A stretch of 64,000 nt of DNA from Rhodocollybia butyracea (taxonomy: Eukaryota > Basidiomycota > Agaricomycetes > Agaricales > Omphalotaceae). This document shows, piece by piece, positions 1-10,961 of this stretch; within the stretch, counting starts at the first letter, position 1, and each line of letters opens with the position of its first letter. The notes under the pieces were generated by a model that was not told the origin of the DNA, did not search any database, and worked only from the letters and a program-made list of their open reading frames with translations. The translations under genes and the position numbers were made by a program. The stretch covers positions 1 to 64,000 of the forward strand of contig JADNRY010000001.1 in NCBI GenBank assembly GCA_015501585.1. The letters are read 5' to 3'.

Positions 1-85
1 CGGAAGTGTTACATGCACCTCTGACAGTGCGCGTATAGGTATAGCGCCGGGAGGTATAGGTATCTCTTCCATTAGCTGTAACCAT

Positions 86-160
86 GGCCAGATAGCTCAG
101 TTGGTTAGAGCATCTTGGGATTTCACCAGAAGGTCCTGGGTTCAATCCCCAGTCTGGACA
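86..160 (+). pseudogene. tRNA-like relic (tRNA pseudogene or SINE head)
   Basis: The 75-nt stretch folds largely as a tRNA. It has a D arm GCTC/GAGC, a box-A-like segment, a perfect T arm CTGGG/CCCAG around loop TTCAATC (box B), and an acceptor stem with one mismatch. The anticodon arm is 18 nt instead of 17 and does not pair properly, so it is probably not a functional tRNA. It lies just upstream of a LINE 3' fragment, so a tRNA-derived SINE head or a damaged tRNA are both possible. No isotype is assigned. Confidence 0.55.
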
Positions 161-229
161 CTTTGTCAGTCATTATAACTTTAACAGAAGGAGGTATGGG
201 AGCTAGCCCAGAAGGCATGGGAGAAGTGA

Positions 230-607
230 CCCACAGAATGGATAGAGCCCACCTTTGGAATAATGGCCTGTGGCACAACAAACTTTTGTGATGCGGATGG
301 GAAAGCCCTCCCAGGTGAATCACGCCTGTACCGCATCTTTGTATCAGAAAGCGCGTACTTGATCTGGAAGATGAGAAACAAACATGTAATCAATGGGGAA
401 AACCCACCATCAAAACGAGAAATTGAGAACCAGTGGCGATGGACACTGGAAAGCCGGTACCGACTGGACACCCTCCTCACATCAAGCAAATACAGCCAGC
501 GGAAACTATCCAAAGGCGTGGTGAGATCGACTTGGGCGCACATAGTCCAGGAAGATCTTAGTCCTGACCAAATTATACTGGCCGGGCCCGGGGTTTTAGT
601 GGTGTAG
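230..607 (+). mobile_element. 3' fragment of a LINE-type (non-LTR) retrotransposon
   Basis: The frame running through 263-607 resembles the C-terminal tail after the RNase H domain in many Agaricomycete non-LTR reverse transcriptases. Recognisable blocks are RLYRIFVSESAYLIWKMRN, a basic PPSKREIENQW segment, and a tail ending ILAGPGVLVV. No reverse transcriptase or endonuclease domain is present and the frame is closed by a stop just upstream of 230, so this is a dead 5'-truncated copy, the usual fate of LINE insertions. Recognition is from family memory. Confidence 0.65.
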
Positions 608-1530
608 ACGGGTGGGCACAAGAAGGCGGGGGTTTATGCAAGGTATACAGAATTATGATTTATATTTACTAACAAAAATAGGGGAGTGGAAGGAGATGGA
701 AGGAGAGCCTGCCCGGAGTCCCACAGACTGCCTACCTGGCAAGTGCGTAACGCATTCCCTCGGGTGGTTGAAATCTTAAAAAGTCGCTCGGTCCCGTACC
801 TTGCAAACTTAACGGCCGGGAGGGGACGACAATGTGAGTCCTCTGATGGTGCTAAGAGATTAAAGCGACGAAAGTCGCTGGTTTCTGGCAACGTTCCACA
901 AAAAAAAAAAAAAAAAGAAAAAGAAAGTACTGCATTCTGGCGCCCAGTGGGCGCTTGAGGAAAGCATTTGCTTTCCTTGTCGACTGTCATCATCCTCGGG
1001 ATTTTTTCGACTCGTTACCACTTGGATTCATGTTCTAATCCGAAAAATAAGGAAGGCTTGGGACACTGCTGGGTTGGAAGGATAACGCTGTGGAGAATGG
1101 TGGGAAGACTAGCCGCAGTGCTTCACTAGCGCGCGGTCTACTTAATTTGTCTTCTCGGAACCTTCCCACTGCGAAACTTCGCACTCTGTTTGGCGCTTGA
1201 GCTTGAAGCTCGCGCAGACAACACATGTCCTGACCTCGAGATCCCATTCTGTGATACATGTCATCTCCCGTGTTGCGTTCCTTCCAACACAATTTTCCAT
1301 CTGCTTTTGGATGTTCGAGCTTAACGCAACATGTACTGCTAATTATAGCAATAGAATGAACTGCTGCTACAGGACTCGTACCTGCCACGCACTTAGCGCG
1401 ATGGCCCATACTGACAAGTGTGTGGGCGTGGGGACTTCATTGACATGTTTGTATCACTGAGAGAACTAGAGGACAGTAAGTGTGACTGGAAATGGGCGGA
1501 AATGGGGCGCGATGGGTACAGAATTACTTA
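608..1530. other. Intergenic, no gene recognised
   Basis: Only short unsupported open frames occur here. An A-rich tract at about 899-925 could be the poly(A)-like end of a retroelement, but it is almost 300 bp beyond the LINE frame. Nothing else stands out. Confidence 0.5.
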
Positions 1531-1537
1531 AAGTGCT

Positions 1538-1808
1538 ATGATCAAGTTCATTGAGGACAACACAGCTCTTTCTCTGAAGCGCGCGCTAAAGGGACTTGTC
1601 AATATTAGGATGCACTGAATTTCCGAAGACTCTAAGATCGAGTTCCTCAAGGACCACAGCCCGGCTCTCTGGCGCGCTAAAGAGACATCTTGATATCTGG
1701 ATGTGCATGGAATCTTCTATGATCGAGGAGGTCAATGAGGACAGCACACGGCCTTTGTTCTCTGGAGCGCGCGCGCTGCGAAATAAACATCTCGATATTT
1801 GGAGAGTC
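1538..1808 (+). repeat. Three degenerate tandem copies of a ~85-98 bp unit
   Basis: Three successive blocks begin near 1538, 1636 and 1719. They share the order: ATCAAGTTC-like start, AAGGAC/GAGGACA, CTCTGGCGCGC-like GC-rich core, then a TCTTGATATCTGGATG-like tail. The copies have diverged by substitutions and small indels. The array ends about 80 bp before the start codon of the next gene, so it forms part of its upstream region. Confidence 0.6.
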
Positions 1809-1885
1809 AGGCCAGTATATAGGGACTGGGATGCGTCTCAATAGAACTCACCTCATTTCCTACCAATCTCCTACCCTCTGTTGCG

Positions 1886-3570
1886 ATGCTAATCCCACAC
1901 CGGTCGAACACCTCAGAAGACGTTCCAGAAATCACAGAAATACTATTGTCTTCGATGGCTGCCCTTGCTGCCAGAGACAGTACTCCGGACACATGCACCG
2001 ATATTCACTGCCGCACTACACTCCAAATCATATGGAGTTGCATTTCTGTGCTCATTGCTTGCACTTGGGTATCGATTCACGCCAATATTCCAATACCGAA
2101 TGAACGACGGTGGAGGGTATTTGCAGAAAGAATATTCCTGATGGGGGTCACTCTGATTGCACCTGAGATGATGGTATTTTGGGCATGTCGAGACTGGTAC
2201 TCAGCAAGAGCGCTCGCACAAAGTACGAACTTAAAATCATTGGATTGTTCATTGTTACTCACAATATATCAACGCTAGGGTTCAAACTGCATGGATGGAC
2301 AACAACCCATGCCTTTTTTGCACTCATGGGGGGATTTGCCCTGTATGACGACGAGAAGATGGTTTGTGTTTTACGAGTCATGCCGCTACATATTTCCGAC
2401 TCGGAAGGCAAAAAAATTCAACGGTTTCTTGACTCCGATAGTCCCGCCTCCAGTGAGAGTGAACTAGACGTACGCTCACTTCTCGCTTATGCCAGCCTTA
2501 TTGGTCAAATCAACAAAGACGAAATCGACCACCACAGTCACAGCGATGGGTTCTCGAAGCTCATCACCGTCTCCCAAACCACTTGGTTGGTTATTCAGCT
2601 CCTGGCCAGAGGAATCCAAAGGCTGGAGGCCACCGAGCTTGAGATCATGACCACTGCTTTTGCTTTTATCAACCTCCTTCTATACTTTTTCTGGTGGTAC
2701 AAGCTGCAGGGAGTTAATTCTCATTTTCGTATCCAACTAAGTCGCAGCGCGCCTCACTGGCATGTTGGCGGAGAGGCAGTTCAAGTCTCTAGCCTGGGCG
2801 GCTTCCGGCCTCTGTTAGTATCCACTCGTACAGGGGACCTGTCTACTCGCCAGTCTCAATCTAGCAAAGAGCTGGCATCACCAACCCTCAGTACCGTTCA
2901 AAACGCAATCTCACAATCGATGGATCAGCAAGTGATATTCACCTGGTTAGTTTTGCAACGAAGCTTCCAGGCAAATTTCGGGGAAAGGTTTGAGAAATCA
3001 AGTACAGGAGGGAAGGCATTCTGGGTCGTTGCATACCTGTTCTGTTGTCCAGTCATGTTGGTTATGTGGCTGGCCTTCATCGCAACCGGAGAGGAATTAG
3101 ATTATGTTGGGAAAAAAATTCAACCTTTCGAATATCATCAGGGTATAGAGTTGATGAGGGGAAGTGTTTTGATTTCCTGTATTTCAGCAACGATATTCGG
3201 TGCTATTCACTGCACTGCTTTGGGACTGACCTTTTCAAGTTACATAGAGCGAATTCTCTGGATAATAGCTTCGTCGGTCGTTGTAGGTGCTCCGGCAACT
3301 TGGCTTATCACTTGCTGGTCAGCACCATATGTGCCTCTGATCGGCTATCTCGTGGAAAAGACAGCTGTGGTATATTTTATGATCCTGTGTCCTTTGTTAT
3401 ATACCCTTGCGCGGCTCACTCTCATTGTACTGTCATTGGTGACTTTACAAAACCTACCTCACGGTGCCTTGGAGACTGTCCAGAGTTTCTTTCTCTCTAT
3501 TCAAATCAACGTTGCGTGCTCTCTGCATGTCGTGACTCGGGGATCTGGTACTACTTATACTATAACCTAG
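1886..3570 (+). CDS. Multi-pass membrane protein of an Agaricomycete family, function unknown
   Basis: Two exons, 1886-2222 and 2279-3570, joined across a 56-bp intron (GTACGA...TAG), give about 542 residues. The N-terminal part has the block DTCTDIHCRTTLQIIWSCIS followed by NIPIPNERRWRVF and APEMMVFWACRDW; exon 2 opens with HGWTTTHAFFALMGGF. These blocks belong to a large, highly expanded and uncharacterised Agaricomycete family. At least seven hydrophobic segments are visible, several in the last 170 residues, separated by a variable cytosolic-looking loop rich in Ser and Arg. The predicted start lacks a clear signal peptide, so an additional upstream exon is possible. The C-terminus after ALETVQ looks diverged. 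No enzymatic motif is seen. Confidence 0.8.
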
Positions 3571-4570
3571 CCCTTTTCCGTCGGTTACGATTCACATTCG
3601 AGGGGATCTCCAGCCGAGTCAAGCTCCGGGATGAGTTATTCATTGAGCTTTAGCTCGGGGGTGTATTGTCACTGCCGTCCCACTGTCTGAATACAGATGT
3701 CTGTAGATAGGTGTCCTTTTAGTAGTAAACATCTGTCCTCCAGCATAAACTCGGATTATGATAAGTACTCCATTCCTGTGTATCTCTTTCTGTCATAAAT
3801 ACTAGAGTTATTCTAATGACAAGTATGCCCAGTATATATTGCTGTCTCCCATTCCACGATCTAGAGAGTAAGATTCAAGGATCAATTTCTCTGTGGAAAA
3901 ACTTGCATACTTTCTCACTACAAAAATCATTGGATGAACATCATCACTACAGGGCCAAGTATAATAGAAGGACTCAAATCAGACATTCTAGATATCAAGA
4001 CTAACCCAAAAGTAGCGAGATAGCATCCTGTAGCATTACAGCTACCACCGAAAAAAGCTACGGTTACGAATGGTGGTGGTGTATGGTTCTCATCCCAGCG
4101 AAACCACACGGAAAGACCTTGGTCAGCGCACCAGACTCGTTCGGTAAATTTAAACTTTGTTCCATTCCACAGCTTGATCGCTGCAGAAATGAACCCCCTC
4201 GAACCTTAGGCCTTGATCTTCGATCTGACACTAGACGCTCAAGGCTACAGCGAGCACAGTCTGATCTTCCGAGGGGCGGTTCGCGTTTCCGTTCTTGGCC
4301 ACCAAGAGACGGAGAGGTCAAGGAAAGTCACAGCTCTCTGAGACTGCCAGGTAAAGCGCTCATGAATGGGAAATTAAACGAGTGTTGTAGGGTCCGAGCG
4401 TCGGAGGACGTGTAAGATAGACAGTAGTCGTATACGGTGTAGAAAGTCTTGTTCAGACATAACATGATACTGAGAGAAAGGAACAGCACGAATAATATTG
4501 ACGCGCATAATTTTTCACACAGCTTTGACCGACTCACGCGTCTTCTGCTCATTTCTTTCCATCTTCCTCA
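3571..4570. other. Intergenic, nothing recognised
   Basis: About 1 kb between the membrane-protein gene and CCT2. Open frames on both strands are short, lack splice support and show no recognisable motif. The last ~150 bp should contain the CCT2 promoter. Confidence 0.5.
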
Positions 4571-6640
4571 ATGTCGATGCAAATTTTTGGAGAACAGGTA
4601 ATCTCGAACATATTTTGAAAGCTACATAAATCTTATCTATACATCCAGGCGACGGAAGAAAAAGCCGAAAATGCGCGTCTCTCTTCGTTCGTCGGTGCCA
4701 TCGCGCTTGGAGACCTCGTCGCATCCACATTAGGGCCAAAAGGAATGAACAAAATTCTTCAATCCGCATCTACCGGTGAAATAAACGTCACCAATGATGG
4801 GGCTACAATTCTCAAAGCTATTCAACTGGACAACGCCGCTGCAAAGATCTTGGTGAATATAAGTAAAGTCCAAGATGATGAGATCGGAGATGGAACGACG
4901 AGTGTCGTTGTGTTGGCTGCACAGCTGCTGAGGGAAGCGGAAAAGCTGATTGCGATGAAGATTCACCCACAGACAATCGTCGAAGGGTACAGAATTGCCA
5001 GTCTGGCAGCGCTGAAGGCGCTGGAAGTTTCTGCTGTAGATCATTCGTGAGTTTTAATCTCGCCTTTCAAGGTCGCATTGCTAAAATACCATATGCCCAA
5101 GATCGGATTCAGTAAAGTTCAGAACTGATCTATTCAATATTGCGCGGACTACCCTTTCTTCAAAAGTTCTCTCACAAGACAAAGGATACTTCGCAGACCT
5201 TGCCGTTGACGCTGTTTTGCGATTAAAAGTAGGCGATCCGAACCATGAACCATTCTTTACTCATGGTCGCTCCAGGGATCAACAGATCTAGAACACATCC
5301 AGATTATCAAAAAGGTTGGAGGGAAGCTAACTGACTCGTATCTAGACGAAGGTATGTCTTAGTTCCATCGCGTCACCCATTGCTTCTTCTTGCATCGACT
5401 TCAACTTTACGCGACAGGTTTCATCCTCGATAAAACAATCGCAGTAAACTCGCCCAAGCGCTTGGAAAATGCTAAAATCATGATTGCTAATACATGTAAG
5501 ATGTCTCCTGCTCCTTGTAGAATCGCATTACTCAGTTCTTCGTGCAGCCATGGACACTGACAAGATCAAGATTTTCGGTGCGCAGGTCAAAGTTGACGGA
5601 ACTGGAAAGCTAGCTGAGCTTGAGCGTGCTGAGCGGGTGTGTTTGCTGCTTCACTGCGTTTTGGATATCTGAATAACTTGGACCCATCTAGGAAAAAATG
5701 AAAGCCAAAGTCGACGCCATCGCATCCCACGGCATCAACGTTTTCGTGAACCGACAACTTATCTACAATTACCCCGAATCCCTATTGGCAGAAAGGGGAA
5801 TCATGGTAATTGAGCACGCAGATTTCGAGGGTGTAGAAAGACTTTCACTTGTTACTGGAGGAGAGATCGTGTCTACATTTGATACGGAAAAGAAGGACAA
5901 GGTGAGATTGGGTGAATGTGAGCTGATTGAAGAGGTCATCATTGGGGAAGATAAAGTACATTTCGTCCCTCATTTTACTGCCCGTTTCTAATTGATAAAT
6001 TTAGTTGATCAAGTTCTCTGGTGTCGCTGCGGGCCAAGCTTGCACTGTTGTCCTGCGTGGCTCAACTCATCAAATGGTCGATGAAGCCGAACGTTCCCTA
6101 CATGACGCTCTCTCTGTTCTATCCCAAACTGCCTCCGCCGAAACCCGGACAGTCCTCGGTGGAGGGTGCTCCGAAATGCTCATGGCTTGTGCAGTGGATG
6201 AGGAGGCCCGGAGGGTCAAGGGGAAGAAGGCTATTGCAGTAGAGGCATTTAGCAGGGCACTAAGGATGATGCCGACAATATTGGCGGACAATGCCGGTTA
6301 TGATTCCGGAGATCTGGTCACGAAACTGAGGGTTGCACATTTCGAGGGACAGGGAGACGCTGGTTTGGGTGCGTATTGCTCAATCTTTTTTTGTCCGTCT
6401 CTTAAACTGACCGTTTGTAAACTAGACATGAACCAAGGAACCATTGGATCAATGACAGAGCTTGGTATCACAGAAAGCTACAAGCTCAAACGACAAGTAG
6501 TCCTCAGTGCAAGTGAAGCTGCTGAAATGATCATTCGGTGCGTAAATAAACTGTCGAAAATGTTGATCAGACTTTTTTACTTCCTCACTAGTGTGGACGA
6601 TATCCTGCGCGCAGCGCCTAGAAGGCGAGAAGCTGTTTAG
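4571..6640 (+). CDS. CCT2: T-complex chaperonin subunit beta (CCT2)
   Basis: Subunit of the cytosolic CCT/TRiC ring that folds actin, tubulin and WD40 proteins using ATP. Ten exons: 4571-4597, 4649-5046, 5102-5228, 5276-5351, 5418-5495, 5548-5636, 5692-5955, 6005-6368, 6426-6537 and 6592-6640. They sum to 1584 bp, or 527 residues, the usual CCT2 length. Visible family blocks are MSMQIFGEQ at the start, [12 protein letters not shown], the ATPase motif [11 protein letters not shown] near residue 95, [18 protein letters not shown], the [15 protein letters not shown] region, and a C-terminal [13 protein letters not shown]. The first exon codes for only nine residues. All introns are 49-57 bp and GT-AG. 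It is the only plus-strand gene in this block. Confidence 0.96.
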
Positions 6641-7430
6641 TCTTGTATTACATGCACATAGATCATCCCCGACTCTGAATAGACGAGAGTTTTGAACATT
6701 ACTGCACGCCCAGCAATGATTATTGAAAATTATCTCATTGATAAAAATAATGATTACAGAGCTTGTCTCCTGAAGGCAAACTCTTTAACCTCTTGACACT
6801 GTTTTGAGTCGATGTATGCAGATGGGATGAGTATTCCTCCATGACCTCCGTTGAGGATAGATATAGGAGGGAGATGGATATCCACCATTGGATGAGGGAA
6901 CTGCCCACACGGCCACGCTACAGCGAGCTCGACCCGCAAAGATGAAGACTGTAGCGTACACATGGAAGTCCATAGGTAATATAGTCTACCTCAGATCGCT
7001 GTCTTCTGTGCCTTCATAATCCACATCTTCAGAACTACTCTCCGTGAACCTTCAGCATGCTTTCTCTTACCTCAGGGATGAATTTGACCCGAACAACCTG
7101 AGTCCAATGAAAAAATGAATTACTGTAAGCATCGTAGTCCGAAAAGATCCTACCTCGGGGAAGGGGAAAGCGAGGCGCAACACTCATTCCATGTTTTAGC
7201 TATACTTAAACTGCCCATCGAGCGTTTGTAATCTACCATCCATTTGTGGTTCGGGACCGCCATTGTCTCGTCTGTGATCAGCTGTTCCCTGATGTGGCTA
7301 GGAAAAAATGGGGTACATTTAGACATCGGATAGAAGGGCATCCCTTGACAATGGTGCAATGTGGAATATTATGGGACTGCTTAAAGCAATGTAACAGGTA
7401 CCCCAATGACATTTTTCTGCGGTCTATGGT
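6641..7430. other. Intergenic between convergent CCT2 and RPP1 3' ends
   Basis: About 790 bp between two converging genes. It should hold both 3' UTRs. No conserved coding block is recognised. Confidence 0.5.
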
Positions 7431-8726
7431 TTAAGCTTGTTTCTTTCTCTTCTTCTTCTTATTCGTATTATCCTGGCCAACTGGTATTGTCCCGGATACG
7501 GACTCGAGCAACTTCGGGTTCGTGTCTAGATTGTCATCTTCTCTAGGTCTCTTTTTTTGGCCATCTTTTGTGTTGGAAGATACACGATTTGTGTCCGTCG
7601 GCTCTTTGGACGGTGAAGACGGCGTAGGAGCACTGCAACCTTCAGGTATGACCAGCTCGGGTTCCGAAAAAACTGCTCGAAAAGTTTTTCGTGTTTCTGG
7701 CAAGGATGTTGAAAGTACATCAAAGAAACAGCAAGAAGCAACATACGCGCTCGTAGAACCAACGATTTCGGTGTACTTGTGCATGCCGCGTGTGCAGCAT
7801 CTTGCGGTATTCCAAGTAAAGCAATTCTGAGCCACAGTTAGTTGGTAAATACCTTGAGATCTCGAATAAACATACAAATTTGCCACATCGCGCGGAGCTC
7901 TCATATCAGCCTGAGTAACCACTCCTCCCGCAACAATCAGCCCTTTTCCTTTGGTGACACGAACTAATTCCCTTGCAGCAGCCCACCAATTGCGTTTGGC
8001 GTTGCCACCATGAGCTTCTGCAGCACCTGTCTCAATGAGCACAGGGTCAGATTCTCCCCCTAGAGCTCCGACATAGTTGATTTCGAAAACAGCACCATTC
8101 TTGATCGCTGTTCGGATAAGAGTGTGCTTAAGATAAAAAGGAAAACGCGGTAAGGTGAGGGGGATAGAGATTATATGGGTTGTAAGAGGAGACGGAAGCG
8201 TATGTGTTAGGCAGGCCAAAGCAAAAGTTGCTTGATTTGTAGGTATCAGGGAAAGAATGTCATATGAGTTGAAGTAGGACGTGTTCGCGTTGATCTAGCA
8301 TTGATGAGCCAAAAACAACGACGACGATTATAGTCTATTACACACCAGACCGAAGCCTTTTTCACTATCTTCATCTAGTATCACAGACAGCCGTTTTAAA
8401 AAGACGATGCCTTGGCGAGACTTCAATTTTTCAAGCAACTCGTTCAGTACGTTAACGTGAATTTTTGGATCAACTTTTTTGTGCACCGTTTGGTTGAAAC
8501 ATATTACAGTATATCCTACTTGGAAGTTCTATATCAGTTTTGGTATGAATGAAAGAGACTTGATCGTGAACGTACAGTGGATGAGCAGGTCAAGATGAGC
8601 ATCTATGGCACTGAGTTGCGCAGCGGTGAATTGAGGGGAGCTCAAAGTCTGTTGCTTTCCTTTTCCTTTCTTCGAAAGTGAAGTGGAAGTCGTAGCGTTT
8701 ATAGGGACATTCAAATCATAGAACAT
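7431..8726 (-). CDS. RPP1: Ribonuclease P/MRP protein subunit Rpp1 (human RPP30 homologue)
   Basis: Protein subunit shared by RNase P (pre-tRNA 5' processing) and RNase MRP, acting in the nucleus and nucleolus. Five exons on the minus strand: 8726-8576, 8518-8346, 8294-7876, 7826-7747 and 7696-7431, giving 362 residues. The p30 TIM-barrel family is shown by the start MFYDLNVPI, the LGYTVICFNQTV strand, the KNGAVFEINY block, and KGLIVAGGVVTQADMRAPRDV followed by IALLGIPQDAAHAA. The second intron-exon boundary was chosen at TAG of 8518 because the alternative acceptor gives a stop. The tail is Lys-rich (NKKKKRKKQA), likely for nuclear or nucleolar targeting. It lies 160 bp downstream of NSE3 on the same strand. 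Confidence 0.92.
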
Positions 8727-8888
8727 GAGCGTTCAGGAGCAAGCCGGACCGAGGGATTCGATTGTGGTATGTACTCTGTAAGTACGTAAGATTACTGGTA
8801 TGATACGAATATACTATAGTGAGCATACAGTATCGTCCACAAAAAGGAATAAACAAAAGAAATACGCATACTCAGAAAGAGAACGAAA

Positions 8889-10426
8889 CTATTTTAGATC
8901 AGCAACATTACCACCAGCAGCCTTCTCAATCCCGTCTAACATCTTCTTTAACTTGGTGCCGCTATCGCTACCCCTACCGTTAGCTCTTCTACTTCCACCA
9001 ACGTCTTGCCCGTCACCACCATTGGTCCCTACCATAAACTCAGCAATGAATTCAGCCACAGCCTTCTCCCCGATCTCACTTTGCGCCCTGATACCCCACC
9101 GCCACTCATACTTGTTTCCTTCCTCGTCATCGTTACCAGCAGCGGTAGACGTTCGGCCTCGCTTGCCAGCTTTCGCGGCTTTTCCAGCTTCGCCCACCAT
9201 GAAACGATCAAGATATCCTTGTCGAATAAGATGTTGAAGGTATGTGTCTATGGTCATATTCATATTGCCACTATTACCAGACAAATGTGCACTCCGGCCT
9301 AGAGGAACTCCTGCTCCAGTCGGCAAATGAAGCTGTCTCAAAGCTGCACGCAAGTCACGATCGCCCATCAAACGTCCAGAGACCAGAATGAGGGAGAGCA
9401 CGACATGTAGAATGCCTAGAGCACCGGGATTTTCCAGTGCCGGTAAAGCGGAGGAGGAGAATGACAGAAGGGTGCCAGTGCAGGCCGGGACTGATGAATT
9501 TGTAGTAGATTGCGAGCGACGAGAGCGGCCGCCTTGAGTTCGAGCCGGAGGAGGTGAACCATTCTCATCATCATCGAGATCAGGCATATCTTCCAACTCG
9601 GCGTTGAGGATTTCCTCATCAGGGAGGGATGCAAAGGAGATTATAGTGGGGTCAAGGATGGAACGGAGAATATAATTTTTACTGCCGGTAGGAGCTAAAA
9701 AAAAAAAGAAAATTTGACTTCGTCTTCAGAGGGTTGGGTGTAACCACTAACCTTTCTTTTTGGCAGCTTTTCCTTTTCTTTTCCCTTGAGTTGCTTCCTC
9801 ATCTTCGTCTTCCTGTTCTTCATTAAGAGAAGGATCGGCAGCAGCAGCAGCCCGTTCCATAGCGTCTCGAGAGTGCAACTCCGCAAGCTCCAAACCAAAT
9901 GTACGGTTAAGGATGAATTGTGCCTGCTCAAAGACGCGATTGAAAGAACGAGAGGCACGGCTTGAAGGGCCAAGAACTGTAACGCAGCAGAGTCAGGATC
10001 CGACAAAAAATTTTTGGTTCGCTCAAGAAACGCGTCCATTGGTCAATTTTTTTTTTGTGCTAGCCCTCTTCCACTTCCGCCAGAAACACATAATGTAAAA
10101 TTATGCACACCTTTCTTGGAAATTTCATCTCTTTTCAAGGGCAACCTTCTATGTTCCATGAAAAGAGCGAGCCGAACGAGCTGGTTTGCCTTCAAATTGA
10201 CATCTACACTCTCCTGGCTTGCACCTCCTCCACCATCTACTTCCATTGCCTCACCATCGTCATTGCCATTTGCATTTTCATCAGCGTCGCTATCAGCATC
10301 TTCATCGTCTGAATCGACTCTTTGGGCGCGGCTGCGAGATTTTTGTTGCGTCTGTGTTTGACTTTGAGATGCGCGAGTGCTTGTTCTCTGAGAGCGTGCA
10401 TACGTAGATGTGTTGCCTTTGGCCAT
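8889..10426 (-). CDS. NSE3: SMC5-SMC6 complex subunit Nse3 (MAGE-domain protein)
   Basis: Nse3 is the fungal MAGE protein. With Nse1 (RING) and Nse4 it forms the DNA-binding head subcomplex of SMC5/6 in DNA repair and rDNA maintenance. Three exons: 10426-10111, 9976-9752 and 9694-8889, giving 448 residues. The first ~80 residues are a low-complexity, acidic and Ser/Gln-rich tail. The MAGE homology domain begins near residue 90 (NQLVRLALFMEHRRLPLKRD) and continues in exon 2 (VLGPSSRSFNRVFEQAQ) and exon 3 (PGALGILHVVLSLILVSG, then the winged-helix TYLQHLIRQGYLDR). An inserted acidic loop EDMPDLDDDENG separates the two halves. The first intron is unusually long here (134 bp). Confidence 0.88.
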
Positions 10427-10961
10427 TGAACTTGAGTTTGCGGGATATTAGAATCCGATTGTCAATCGATATGTAGAGTATAGATCACAACCTTGTTTGA
10501 ATGAACTTTTGATGGTTCAAGTTGAAGTGGCGATGTTTAGAGGTGACAGTGGGACTCACGTGAAGCGTGACACGACGTGACGCGAGAGGGTGACTAGGAA
10601 TTGACGGCTGGTGTCTGTTTGACTCACGGACGACACACTCGCATGAAGAACATTAGCCTTCAATAGTATTGCAACATTCCATGAAATACTATTATTGGAG
10701 AATGCCAATGGGTACACGATTGATAATGTACATGATTGCGAGTATTCTAAATAAATGAATGGCAAATCTGTAAAGCCCCTAGCAAGACCTACTGTAAAAA
10801 TAAGTACCATAAAATATAGAGTCCATTTCCGAAAAGTCCATAGAACAGCGAAGGGGAACGAAGGTATGTTTGCATAGATGAACTACGATATAAGCAATTG
10901 AATTTCTACTCAGCTTTCTAGCCGCTCCTACGTTCTTCGTCTAGTCGCTGGCCCCTGATCG
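10427..10961. other. Intergenic between CCH1 3' end and NSE3 5' end
   Basis: About 535 bp between two minus-strand genes. It should contain the NSE3 promoter and the CCH1 3' UTR. No further gene is recognised. Confidence 0.5.

Noticed and set aside
263..607. Open frame as an independent host gene
   Set aside because: Its blocks match the tail of LINE reverse transcriptases, and no start context or splicing was seen.
3045..3653. 202-codon plus-strand frame
   Set aside because: Overlaps the membrane-protein exon in another frame and has no motif.
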